A stretch of DNA of 64,000 bases from Tolypeutes matacus. Lineage: Eukaryota > Chordata > Mammalia > Cingulata > Chlamyphoridae. The notes beneath the pieces are model-generated. The model made no database searches. It had not been told where the DNA came from and saw only the letters and a program-made list of their open reading frames with translations. The translations under genes and the position numbers were made by a program. The stretch lies in assembly GCA_026826555.1 (NCBI GenBank), contig JAKSZT010054335.1, positions 6,571,108 through 6,635,107 on the forward strand. Direction: 5' to 3'. Shown here piece after piece: positions 50,490 to 63,389 of the stretch; positions within the stretch are counted from its first letter, which is position 1, and each line of letters opens with the position of its first letter.

Positions 50490-51570
50490 TTATTTTATAA
50501 ACCCAATGTACTCTCCCCCCAAAATTCCCAGTCAGATTTCTTTAGGATTGAAAATTATTCTCAAGTTCCCTTAGAATGAAATGTAAGGATAATCAAAATC
50601 CTGGAGTAATTTATGAGCAGGAAGCAGTTTTATCAGATATTAAAATACATGGTAAATCAACGGCTACAGCTGTTAGGATGGGAATGGATGAGAGACTAAC
50701 AAGCAGAAAAATACAAAGACAAAATATGTGGCAATTTAATAAATAAGAAAGGTGATATTTCAATAAATGGAATAAAGTTGGATTACTTGATAAATAAAAA
50801 TTAGTAGTTTGCCATTCTAAGAAATTTTCTTTTGTCCTTATTTCACTACATCCAAATTAACCCACATTGATCAAATATAAACAATATAAGAAAATATGGG
50901 CGATATATAGAAATCAAATTACAGTAAGAAACAACCCAATAAACATAATTGGAACTCTGAAACAAAATAAAACTAATAATTTAACTATGTCCATATACAT
51001 AAAAATTTTTAAATTCCAGGCAAAAGCTACCATATAAAATTTTAAAATGACCCACTGGATACAAAACATGAAACATGCTTAAAAAGCCAATACCCATAAT
51101 ACACAAAGAACTGTGACAAATCAGTAAGAAAAAATAAATTATGATACAGAAAAATTAGGAAAGGGCAAGAACCAGCATTTCAAGGGAAAAAAGTAGTATG
51201 TGGGCAATAAACATACACAAAAGATGTTCAAAACTCATTTACTTTTTGCTTTTCAGATTGGCAAAGAATGAAAAATTGCTAATAACCATTGATAGTAGGG
51301 ATCTTGTTAAATCTGGCTGAAACTTTTTGAAGGGTAAGATGGCACTATCCATTTAAGTGTAAATGACTTTGACTTAAACATTCCATTTTTATAAAAGAAA
51401 TGTACTCTGCAAGGAACATACCTAGAAGCATGCCAAGAGGTCTGAACAGTGGAACATTCAGAGAGAAAAAAACTGGAAGGCACCTAAATGACTGACGATA
51501 GGGGCCTGGATTTTAAAAAATGACTTGTCCATTAAATGGAACCTATTTGTCCTGTGAACATTTTTTTTTT
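50490..51570 (+). mobile_element. old L1 ORF2 3' region, sense, degraded
   Basis: Blocks such as AGATTGGCAAAGAATGAAAA, AACATACCTAGAAGCATGCC and AACTGGAAGGCACCTAAATG follow an old mammalian L1 subfamily. No frame survives. Confidence 0.6.
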
Positions 51571-51599
51571 TTTTTTCATTTTCTTGGCCTTCCAGTAAT

Positions 51600-52110
51600 A
51601 GTAAACAACAGTCTGAGAGTCAAAGTCACATATCTATGAAGCTTACATTCTACTGTTTGAGTGAAGCAGTAAAAACAAGGTAATTTAGAGAGGCACTATG
51701 AAAAAAATAAAAGGTGAGGAGAAAGTGACTCATGGGGAGGGAGTGATGCTCTAGAGAGGGGTGAGTGGTTGGGGAAGGCTTCTTTGAGAAGGTGACGGCT
51801 GAGTAGAGATAAATGAATGAGGAGCTAGCCAAGTAAGATGGGGTAGAACATTCCAGACAGAGAGAGAACAAGTACTAATGGAAGGAATGAGCTTAGCGCA
51901 GTGAAGATACCAGGTGGTCTCCAGTGTAACTAAAAGGCTGGGGACCAGAGAGAGAACAGTGATCAGATCAGTAAGAATGTACTAGGAGCCACTGGGTCTG
52001 TGATTTAGGCTTTTAAAAGTTCACTCCAGGAGCTGTATGGGGAAAAAAAGACTGCAGGGGCAAAAGCAAAGCAGGGGGACGAAGTCAGCAGGTGAGGGGT
52101 GATGGTGGTA
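51600..52110 (-). repeat. L2 LINE fragment, antisense
   Basis: GAAGCTTACATTCTACTG, GAGAAGGTGACGGCTGAG, ACATTCCAGACAGAGAGAG and TTTAAAAGTTCACTCCAG are reversed L2 landmarks in order. Confidence 0.72.
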
Positions 52111-53424
52111 GACTACTATACAGCCCCTGAAGAAAATGAGGTCTACAAAGATGACATGTTTAACATGTATCACATCTGCAAAACAGGTTACAGAACCGAA
52201 TGTATAAATACATTATTGTATTTTAGCCCACTGTCATTTTCATTCTAGTTCTTATTCTATTAAAATGGCAGTAGTCTAAGAACTAACTTCATTATAAAGT
52301 ATTGCCCAGTTTCTAATGATTAAGTCATTTAAAGTGTCTTAATATCTTTTTCAGCATAATTTTCGGATATTGCCTTGTGATAGCAATTTCACCCTTGACA
52401 TACTTACAAAGATAGCATAATTAACCTTAACTTCAGTTCTGAGTCCAATAGGAGCTCACTGAACTTTTCTAGCAATCTTATAGACATCTTTCCTCCAATT
52501 ATCAGATGAGACTACTATCAGCAGTTAAAACAACAATACAGCTAATAAATTGCTCAGTTAAAATTTAAATCTAGGTTTGTTTAGCTCATATGCATGAACT
52601 CTTTAAATCAAATCGTATTTCCCCACTCCCTCCAAAACTATAGACAAATAGTACTTAATATTCAATGTTGCAGATAAATTCAAGAGAAGAGTTAGCAATT
52701 TTCCATTTTTAAAAAATCATGTGTAATACTAAAGAACTACATTCTTTAAACAGTGACTACAGACGATATTGCTATGATTTGAATCATTATATGCTCCATC
52801 CTTTGACTATCTATAGATAGCACCACTAACAACAAAAAAGAATTTTCAAACTTGCCAAAGAAATAGAAGATTTCAGGAAAGTTTCCAAATGTTCATCTCT
52901 AAATTCAGGCTATATAGGCAGGGATTTGATGACCTCCAGAACTCTCTTAGTGTTTTGCTTTATATCCTATAGCAATAACCTCATTTTCCGCTTATTAGAA
53001 GTTTCTCTTCCCTACTATATAGCAGCACACTGACAAAAGAGAAAGACTGTCTTTAGTTCCTCATCGTCTCCAAAGTGCTTGGCACAGAGAAATAGCAAAT
53101 TCAGAGATAAAAAGTAGATGAGAGGTTACTAAGGGATTGGGGGAGATGGGGAAGGAGAAGTTGTTGCATAGTGAGTAACGTTTCTAAATTTTGGAAAGTT
53201 TTAAATGGAAAAAAAAAAGTACTTAGAACATATTAAGCTCTTAATATCTGATGGACTGAATGATGTGCCAATAAAAAATAAAATGTTCAAAAAGTGGACA
53301 GGAGAATAAATAAAATATATCAAAGAAGCTCGGATAGCCAGTAACAATTACATATAACTTAAGAGACTTAAATGCCTTCAGGAACATGAAGGATTCATTT
53401 ATGAAGAATGTGCATCATCTAGAA

Positions 53425-53735
53425 GAGGGATCAGCAAACTTTTTCTGTGAAGAGCCAAATAGTAAACATTCTGGCGTTGTGGACTAGAAAGCTGTTTTAA
53501 GCACTCAGCTGTACTGTTATAGTACAAAAGCAGCCAAAGCCAATTGCACACAAAGAGCATGGCTATGTCCCAATAAAACTTTATTCATGGACAATGAAAT
53601 TTGCATTTCATATCATTTCCAGGTGCCAACAAAATATTCTTTTGACTGTTTCCAGGCAGTTAAAAAATATGAAAACCACTCTTGGTTCATAGGCTGTACA
53701 AAAACAGGTGGTGGGTACAGTTTGTCAAACCCTGA
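53425..53735 (+). mobile_element. hAT-type (MER/Charlie-like) non-autonomous DNA transposon
   Basis: It opens GGGATCAGCAAACTTTTTCTG, contains ATGTCCCAATAAAACTTTATTC in the middle, and closes CAGTTTGTCAAACCCTGATC. The close is an inverted version of the start, as in a TIR element. The AATAAA-bearing internal block is typical. I do not assign the subfamily. Confidence 0.72.
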
Positions 53736-54284
53736 TCTACTTACGACATCCTATGAGAACCAAAGGCAAATGAATTTACATTCTAATTAATCCCATTAAA
53801 GCCTTAATGTGAAGATCTGTAACAGAAAGGATTTTTAACTGAGTTAATAGGTAATTAAGATGTCACCTTTTTTTTTCATAGGTATCTTCAAAAACAGGTT
53901 GTGTGACAAACATGGAACTGGAGCAAACAATGTATGAAAGCCACATCAAGACCACTTATTTGGAAAAATATGCCAGGCCATTAAGACCAGGTACATGTTA
54001 AACCAGAATTCAGGCTCCGTATATGTATGCCTTTTTATCTTTTTTACCATGAAGATCTTCCAAGTTTGCTTGAAGGATCCCTTGGGCAACCAGATCCTTC
54101 CAATGGTTTTTAACCAATCATGTTCATCACACGTACATGGAACTTTCCTACAAGCTCCCGTATCGATGACTGTACCTTTACCTTATCATCTGTCACTGTG
54201 GATGAACTATAGATTATTTCATAAAGCCAACCAGTTCATTTGTACATTAGATCCCATCCCCTCTTGCTCTTAAAAGATATTACT

Positions 54285-54635
54285 GGGAAACAGATGTGGC
54301 TCAAGCAATTGAGCTCCCGCTACCATCTGGGAGGTCCCAGGTTCAGTCCCCAGTGTCTCCTAAGGAAGGCGAGCAGGACAGTGAGCTGATGTGACGGGCA
54401 GGCGTGGTGAGATGACTGACGCAACAAGAGACACAAGAAAAACCATAATGAAAGACATGGCAAAGCAGGGAGTGGAGGTGGCTCTAGCCATTGGGCGCCT
54501 CCCTCCCACACTGGAGGTCCTGTGTTCAGTTCCCAGTGCCTCCTAAAAAGACGACCAGCACACAACAGACAGACACAGCAAACGTAAACAATGAGGGGGT
54601 GGGGAGAAATATATAAATCTTTAAAAAAATAAAAG
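54285..54635 (+). mobile_element. dimeric DAS-type SINE, sense
   Basis: First head at 54291-54360 (GGAAACAGATGTGGCTCAAG, then GGTTCAGTCCCCAGTG), a linker of about 110 nt, and a second head at 54470-54545 (GGAGGTGGCTCTAGCC, then GTTCAGTTCCCAGTGCC). The tail is AAATATATAAATCTTT and A's. Confidence 0.9.
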
Positions 54636-54639
54636 CTAT

Positions 54640-55600
54640 TGCTGTGGCATCTCCCCTCTCATGCTCTATTGTTTTTCCCTTCTCTACTGGTTCCTCCCAG
54701 GAGTACAAAGACACGCTGTTATTTATCCCTTTAAAAGAAGAAAAAAATCTTTTCACCCACCACACCATCTCTGCTTTTCTTTACAGCAAGTCCTTGACAG
54801 CTGCCTATAAATGCTCTCTCCCCTTTTCTTTTGAATCCACACCATGGTTTTTGCCCCTACCAATGACCTCTTCATTGTTTAAGTCCTTATCTCACTCACT
54901 TAACCTATTAGCAGCATTTGGCAGTTGTTTCAGTGGTTTCAAACACTTGCTGGCTTCCAGGCTACCACATCTGTTAGCAGGTTTTCTTCCTACTGACTGT
55001 TCGAGTCTCTTGTTTTTATCCTCATCTCTCAGACCTCTATGTTGGTGTGCCAGATATTCAACCCTGGACCTCTCCTTTTTCACTGTCTATATCCATTCAC
55101 TCCAGTCTCACAGCTTTATGCAGATATAAGTATTTACATCTATTTGCTGATAACGTCCAAAGGTACATCTTTAGCCTGGTTTCTCCCTTGAACTCTAGAT
55201 TCGAATATTCAACTATTTTTTCAACATTTCGGACATCTAAGAACCATATTGAACTTAATATATCTAAAACTGAGCTCCCCATTTCCCCCAAGCTTAAATC
55301 CTAAAGAGCTCTTGACTCATCTACATCCCAAACCCAAATCATGTCTCCTCTCCTTTCAAAATATATCCAGAATCTAACCACTTTTTGCCACAACCATTCC
55401 ATCGTAACCGTGTGCCTAGATCAGTACAAAGGCCTTCTAACTGGTCACTCTGTTCACACCCTTCTTCCACTTAAATGTACCACGAGCACAGCAGCCAGGG
55501 TCAGGTCCTAGAATGTACGCTCCAGGAGAGCAAGGATTTCTGTCTACTTTCTTCACTGCTTTCGTCCCAACGCCTATATTCAGGAGGGCTAGGGTAGGAC
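54640..55600 (+). mobile_element. L2 LINE, sense, fossil reverse transcriptase region
   Basis: The order of landmarks is that of L2 ORF2: a block matching the 'cttggcttccagg' region at 54950-54965, TTGGTGTGCCAGATATTCAA at 55041, CTTTATGCAGATATAAGTAT at 55112, TATATCCAGAATCTAACCAC at 55362, and a 3' tail at 55510. Frames are broken throughout. Confidence 0.75.
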
Positions 55601-55669
55601 CCTGGCATTAAACATTTTATTTGTGTCCTAGATGCTGCTGATGCTGCCACCTCCAGATGAGAACTAGGA

Positions 55670-57793
55670 ATGGAAGGGAAGTTTCTCAACATGAAAAACC
55701 TACAGCTAACAACATACTCAATGGTTGAAAAAAAAAAAAGGTTTTTACCTTGAAGTCAGGAACAAGACAAGGATTCCTGCTTTTGCCACTGTTATTCCAT
55801 AGAATACTGGACATTCTAGTCAAGTCAATTAGGCAAGAAAAAGAAATAAGAGGCATCCAAATTGGAAAGAAAAACATAAAAGTATCTCTATTTAAAAAGG
55901 ACAAGATCCTATATATAGAAAATCCTAAAGAATCCACAAGAAAACTAATAAGCAAATTCAGTCAAGTTGCAGAGTACCAGATACCAGCTATGGATGATCT
56001 GAAATAGAAATTAAGGAAAGAATACCATTTGCAAGAGCATGTAAAAGAATAAAATATTTAGGGATAAATTTTACCAGAGTGATGAGTTTATACACTGAAA
56101 ACTACAAAACATTGCTGAAGGAAATTAAAAGACCTAAATAAGTAGCAAGGCATGTGACCTAAATAAGTGGCAAGAAGAGTGCTCATGGATTGAAAGATTT
56201 GATATTAAGATGTCACTACTACCCCCAAAGCTGTCTACAGATTCAATACAATCCCTAACAAAATTCCCAGTTTTTGCAGCCATGGAAAAGCTGATCCTCA
56301 AATTCACATGGAATTTCAAGGGGCCCTAAACAGCAAAAACCATCCTGAAAGACAAGAAGTTAGAGAACTCATATTTCCTAATTTCAAAACTTATTACAGA
56401 GCTACAGTTATCAAAAACAGTGTGGTACTGGCATACAAGAGAGCCATATAGTTCAATGGGACACAATTAAAAATCCAGAAATAAACCCACAGATGTATGG
56501 CCGATTGATTTTCAACAAGGGTGCCAAATACATATGGGGGGGGGGGGGGAAGTGCCGGAGAAACCAATCTTCCTCCCCCTATAGTGCTGGGAAAAATGGC
56601 TCCCCCCATGGGGGGGGGGAAAAAAAGAGCCCCAACCTCACACTATATATAATTCAAAATGGACCAAGGACCTAAATACAGGCATACCTTGTTTTATTGC
56701 CATTTGCTTTACTGCACTTTGCAAATACTGTCTTTTACAAATCGAAGGTCTGTGGCAACCCTGCATCGTTCAAGTCTATTAGCACCATTTTCCCAACAGC
56801 ACATGCTCACTTCACATCTGTGTTACAGTAATTAAGGTAGGTATATCGCTTTTTAAGACAATGTTCTTGCACACTTAACAGACTACAGTATAGTGTAAGC
56901 ATAACTTTTATGTACACTGGGAAACCAAAAATTTCATGGACTCACTTTATTGCAATGGCCTGGGACCAAGCCTGTAATATCTTCAAGGTAGTCCTGTAAT
57001 AAGAGCCAAAACCATAACACGTAAGGGAAAATCTTCATGACTTTGGATTTGGCAACAATTTCTTAGATATTACACCAAAAGCACAAGCAACAAATGAACT
57101 AAATAAATTGGACTTCATTTAAAAAAGGGGCGGGGGGTAGAGTCTTGAGTAGGATGTGAGGAGGAAAATGGAACCCTCGTACCTTGTTGGTGGGAATGTA
57201 AAGTGGTGCCGCCATGACGGGAACAGTTTGGCAGTTCCTCAGAAAAGTAAACATGGAATTACCATTATGACCTGGCAATTCCACTCCTAGGTCCATACCC
57301 CAAACAAGTGATAACAGGCACTCAGCTATACACCAATGTTCATAGCAACATTATTCATAATAGGCAAAAGATAGGAAAAACCATGGCTAGCAACAGATGG
57401 ATAGCTAAATGTGGTCTATCCATACAATGGAGTAGTATTCAGCCATAAAAAAGGAATGAAGCCTCATACATGAGACGTTGAAAACATTATGCTAGGTGAA
57501 ATAAGCCAGACACAGGACAAATAGTGTTTAATTTTATCTCTAGGAAATATCTAGAATAAGGAAATTCAAAGAGACAGAAATTAGATTAGGGGTTACAATG
57601 GGCCAGAGGGCAGGAGCGGAGAGGATGGGGAGGTACTGCTTAATGGATACAGAGTTTCTGTTTGAGTTAATGAAGTTTTGGTACTGGATGGTGGTAATGG
57701 TAGCACAACAGTTTTGTGACTGTAATACCAATGAATTGTACACTTAAAAATGGTTAAGATGAGAAATTTCTGCTACAATAATTTTTTTTTTAA
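55670..57793 (+). mobile_element. 5'-truncated L1, sense (copy D), with nested Tigger MITE
   Basis: It begins within the RT region (GAAGTCAGGAACAAGACAAG), passes through ORF2 and ends with L1 3'UTR sequence (GAAATAAGCCAGACACAGG, AATGAATTGTACACTTAAAA, then T/A-rich end at 57780). A Tigger1-derived MITE interrupts it at 56681-57000, and the stretch 56536-56632 is anomalous. No intact ORF. Confidence 0.85.
56681..57000 (+). mobile_element. internally deleted Tigger1-derived MITE
   Basis: The 5' end is ACAGGCATACCTTGTTTTAT and the 3' end is CTTCAAGGTAGTCCTGTA, inverted to each other, with TA at both outer edges as expected of a TA target. Both ends match Tigger1 termini and the transposase is deleted. 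It is inserted in L1 copy D. Confidence 0.85.
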
Positions 57794-59279
57794 AAACTAA
57801 AAACTTTCCAATTAAATAAATGCCAGAAAAACTAAGTTTATGTATCTATTTTAAAATATGCTATGTCAGTATATCATGTTCCCTAAATTACATTTAGATT
57901 CTGCTTTTATATCAAAATGAACTAGGGGGTATAAGTAATGTTTGACATTGCCACATTTTCTCAGTGGCTCAAAGGAATTAAGGGTCTCTACACCAGCACT
58001 TTCTTATATTGCAAGGGACTGGAACTCCACTTGGAAGCCTCCATAGTTAGTTGGATTGAAAAATATTTCCAAGAATCCCTTGTTTCTCCCTTATACATGT
58101 GGCATTCATCTAGTATATGGAAAAGTTCAAAGACTCACTCTTCCTACACCCTTACCCACTTAATTATACCAAAACAAAAAACACTCATGAGTACGGTTAA
58201 GACTGTTTGAGCTCTTGATTCAGTTTACTTCCTATTAAAATAAAATCAGCAGCCGCAAATTACTACAATGATTTAAGATCATTTTCAAATTGCACTCTCA
58301 GAAAATTCTGCAGTAACTCTAACTTCACATTTTCCCATGAATAATGTACAATAAAGTGAATGTATGTATGCACATATACACATCTATATACCTCTCACAA
58401 TTATTTCAACTATCATAAAACTGGCCCATGAGAACTGAGGAACTTGAAAGAACTTATTAAGCAGATTAAAAATATCATCCCTCCCCAATTTTTTTTGTTT
58501 ACTACGTTACAAACCAGTTAAAAGGAAAATATCCCAGTAACAGTAAATTATTAAATTCCAAGTAAAACTGTGGGAATATTAATAAGAAAGCAGCTTCATC
58601 CCAGTATCATCAAACTGTTCACTCTTCAATCTGCAGTAGAGGGGGAAGGTCTTTTCAACAAATTCAAAAGAAATGGGATAGGAAATTTCTGGAATATTGC
58701 AAGAGAAACTTTACAGTGGCTCCATGAAGAGTCATATAAGGACTGAGAGACAGGAGGCAAGGGCTGCGACACCTCTAGGATAAATGTTTCAGGAAAAGTT
58801 CACTGATGAGTTTTACTTGCATTCTATACCATATCATATAGAAACAGTTACTGCCTAGCCTACAGCACTATTTTCAGATGCTTGAGAAACCACCGTCAGA
58901 CTATCGTTTGTATTTTCAGGCCAGTCACAATTTACCATTTAAACCTGTAGTGTGAAGACTAAACACCCAACTTCTCAAGCCCTGGAAATGAAAAACCTTG
59001 TCCCAACAGCAGATGACTTTAACCAAAATCTACTTCATTGCTGCATAAATTTATACTGACCAAAAAGCAGATAGCAATTTAAGTAAAACTTATATTCAAT
59101 TAATTTTTAATTATCTAAACTCTGTCTCCAAGTTTTTGGATCTAGTCTGAGAGTTTAATTTAGAAATAGTCTTTCAGCTATATATTAGGACATAATTTAA
59201 AGAAATCAATAAAATTTCAGGCTGATTTGATTGTGTACACCCAGCCAGGATTTGTCCAGCATTTTAAGTACCTTCACAG

Positions 59280-59462
59280 ATTTTTTGTTTTGTTTTTAGG
59301 AGGTACCAGGGATTGAATCCAGGACTGAGCTACATCTGCTGCCCAATGAGAGTTGGTTTTGTCATTTGTACCTTTGTTTTTAGAAGGTACAGGGGATCGA
59401 ACCTGGGACCTCATACACAGGAAGCAGGCACTCAACCACTCGAGTTCCATCCACTCCCCATA
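59280..59462 (-). mobile_element. two short tRNA-head SINE units, antisense
   Basis: Two reversed heads, each introduced by T-rich sequence: GGTACCAGGGATTGAATCCA near 59301 and GGTACAGGGGATCGAACCTG near 59386, ending CACTCAACCACTCGAGTTCC. Same small-unit type as 20326. Confidence 0.78.
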
Positions 59463-60844
59463 AAGTTTTGAGACCTTCACTAAAAATATACTTCAATAAA
59501 CTATACTTAAGATGGTCAAGTAATGAACAAGCTCTTATGTTCCGTCCCTCTTCTGTGAACCATCCATCTTAATTCCTAGATTTAAAGTGAGGGTTTCCCA
59601 GATTTACCAAATAAGATTAATTATTAATAGGAATTTGACTTTAAATTCCCAATCTATAAGCAGTTGGCACAAGTAAAGCATTTTCTAATTGTCTAAACAT
59701 GAACCTAATAGTTTAACAACTGTATTCACAGAACTATATTATCCGGCCATTTAGTAGAATCATTTTTAAAAAGTGTACTCCAAATGTTTACAAACTGGTG
59801 GTATCCAGCCAATAGATGTATTTGTGAACAGTTTTAAAAATACAAATTTCATTTGCAAACATTTATAAATCAAAACATGCACGTTAAAACCCAGATATCC
59901 TGCTTCTCTTAAGTGGCCAATTTCAAGAGATAAATTAAGTCTCTAATAGGCCGGCATTTCTTAGTAAATTATATATGCATAATTTTTTTAAAAGAACTTT
60001 CAAAATTAACCTTCATTTCTCATAAAAATCTTAGAAAATTCAAACAGAAGAAATTTCCTCTTACAGATGTAAATGCTGCAAATACTAACTGGCAACTTGG
60101 ATAATGCAAATTTCAAATAGGATCCTTTATGAACACTCAATCCATCCTGAACTAACCATTTACATAAAGCAAATGAGGCATTCTTACCTTCTTTAAAAAA
60201 CCCTAGATATAACAATATTTCCTAAATAGTTAAAAATCATATCAATGTTTCCACAAAATTATATCAAATTCCAATGGCAATGGAGCAATAAGCCATACTA
60301 TCATTTTCCCTCTACACACCCTTTTAATTTTGTTTCAACCACATCTTCTGAAGCACAAAGTTGAAAGAGAAATATTTTAAACCCTTAAGTCTCTTCCATA
60401 AAATGACCATATGACTTCCAAAGGCTATTATTCTCATTACAAATCAAATTCTGATATAAAACTAGCATTTTCAGAAAATGTTACTAAGAGAAATAGCATT
60501 AACTTTAACACAGGAGCCTGGAAAAAGGCCTTTATTGAAAATTTTCAAGGGCAAAATATTGGTACACTACATGATGGCACACAACTCTGTACAAGCCAGC
60601 CCTAAAGTCACTAGAGCAGTAAATTTTAGTTTGCATATGCTTTTCTATCTAGTTCCTATCAAAGATATATAATTTCTTGATAATATTTAACTGAGTTGAG
60701 CACTTACCCTATGTTTTACTGTACAACTGATGTTAGACAAATTGACAATTCCTTTGTTCATTAACTTTTTCTGAGAATTTTAGTTTCTATAATTCATTAA
60801 TGTGGCTACACATTATGGTTTTTTCCTTTTAAAATCTTTAATAA

Positions 60845-61020
60845 ATTTTTTTTTTTTAAGATACTTAGATTACATAACTGTTACACAAAAATTGTAAGGA
60901 TTCCCATATGCCCCACCTCCCACAACCTCCCACATAAATATCCTTCATTAGTGTGGCACATCACCTGCAATGGATACACACATCCTGGGGGCTTTGCCAC
61001 TAAGCATGGCATTATGTTTT
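60845..61020 (-). mobile_element. family X retroposon fragment, antisense
   Basis: A T11 run, then AGATTACATAACTGTTACAC, ATCCTTCATTAGTGTGGCAC and GCCACTAAGC. This matches the 3' end of the element at 27425-28660 (AGATTACATAAATGTTACAT and ATCCTTCATTAGTGTCATAC). On the minus strand the fragment is the poly(A) end, so it is 5'-truncated. Confidence 0.78.
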
Positions 61021-63389
61021 ACCCTCTAAAATACTACACCGAGTTTTTTTGTTTACCATTAAGATATATTCAAGCAGAACTGCCTATTTTAAGTGACCTA
61101 AATAAAAACTCTCCAATTGTAACTTTGTCCTTTCTCCTGCAAACATTGGATGAGATAGTGACATTTGCTCAAGCCAGCCTTTTAATTAGCAGCTTTGATA
61201 TGAATAAATTATTCTAGAATTCAAAAGATTTCTTGATTGATGCTTTCGCATCAGAACTATTCGTAAATATATTCTACACCAATTAGCTGGATTTAGGAAA
61301 AAACACCACACACAAGCATTACAGTGTATCCACTGGAGGGCACTCAGCGTGACCACGGGATGCAATGGAAGCACGGCCTGATGCGTCAGGTTTGAGGGAG
61401 ACGTCTCTTAAAAGAAGAGATGCCCACATTAGCCTACTGGAACAAGTTCAAAAAGGTGCTTAAACCCTTAAACCCAGATAACACATTCCTGATGTGACTC
61501 TCTCTCAAGAGCTTCTTTTTCCTTAAGGAGAAAGTCTACCGTATACATACTGACCATAGCAGGGTTCAGGCCGCAAAAGATGAATCCAGGTTTCAAACCG
61601 AGTTAAGCCTGGTCTTGAATAAAACACAAAAGCAGCATTCTTAGGAAAATGGGAAAAATAAGGAACTTTCTCCTGAGTTTAAGTGATTTTTAAAAACACA
61701 CAAAACTACAGTTAACTCCGACGAGTTTTCAACCAGCGCAAATCTGTTTTCTTTTGTGAACCCTGAAGAGCATCCATTTATTTTCGTCTATTAGCCTATA
61801 ATCATGCTTATAATTTAAAACAATATTATATAAACAATGCAAATCAGTACCCTCCCAACGACAGCAAGAAGCATTAGCTAAATCCTTTTTGACAAATAAT
61901 TCGGAAGCAGTTTCTAGTCTACGTTTACTACTTACTTTTACAATATAAAAATGTTTCCAGTCAAGCTATTTCAACAATAGATACCATAGTCGCGAACAGA
62001 AGAGGGCTACAAGAAAACAACTAGGTTAATACATGTTTTCAAAAACAATGTTGTAAGTAACATAAGTAACTACAAAATAGTTGCCAATACTTATTAGAAT
62101 AAGTTTGACCTGCTCTGTGTTAGTCCTTTCTGCCCCGGTTAGCAATCAAGCATGCCTGTGACCAAGCTGAAAAGCAAACTTAAAATTTACCACCTACTCA
62201 TCTACAATTATTATTTGTTAACTAGTAGGCCACTGACAAGAATAAAATCATCTTGTAACCTGACAGACGCACTGTTTCATTTCAGTAATACCGAAGTTTC
62301 ATTGGTATGAAGATACTTATATAATCACTTCTGAGTATTAATCTAACTATAAAGAAAGATATTCACATTTTTGAACTCTCCTTGTCCCTTGTTTCAACCA
62401 GCTTATGCAACTTTCCCCTTTTCCCACACAGCAACAACAAAAAAGGGTATCTGCAGATGGAATTTCTAAGCACATCTCAAAATACCTTTAAAGAAACATG
62501 TCCCCCTGTTATTCCTTCCTATCTTGGGAGGGGGAGAGCAATCTATGGAAACAAGCATGTGGAACTCCATACAATTTTTACTGCAGTCATCACTGACAAC
62601 AGAACGCTCAATTCACTGTCCAGTAAGTTTTAATGTTGGAATATCAATTTTTCTACATAATAATCTTGGTAAATGAGGTAATCAGATAACAATTAGTTCA
62701 AAAGAAAGGAGAAAACTCTTGGGTGCTTCTTGGCACCTGATCCCTATTAAATGCTCCATTTTTAGTAGCCATTTTATGAAAAAACAAGAGAGTTGGTTTT
62801 CCCCGGAAAACAATTTAAAATAACTGGCCTCTGGAAGATTCTCAGGCTTAGGACTCCACAAGGACTCTAAGTTACATACTATACTAAGCTTTCTAGAGCA
62901 GTTCTTTATTTCCCCCTCAAGGACTTCAGTCTGAGCCTTCCTTTAATCCCACAGAACAGTCTTCTGCAAGTTTTTCAAGTTCTTCAGTTACTGTTGCAAT
63001 CACTTTAGGGCCCTGTCCTTGTCCGTGGCCTTCAGAACAAAGACTAGGTCAAAGTAATGAATATCGGGTGCAAATTAATCAAACTTTGTCTAGTTTGAAA
63101 GGGCAGTGTATAAAACAAATCTTGTTGGTACTCTGAAAAAACAGCAACAGATTTTGTAAAAGTAAAATAAATGTAGCAGTAGACTAAGTTCAGGCCAAAC
63201 TAAAGACTCCAAAGTACGAAAGTGTCACTAAGTAATAAACAGCGGCATAAGCATAACCTAATTAACTTTTCAAGCTGTCTCTAAGAGTATTTCCTTAGAA
63301 GGAAGACTGGACAACATCCGAAGATACGAAAGTTCACCAAGTGGTAATGAAATGGCTTCCCAGATCCCGGGCAGAACACTTGAAGTCAG

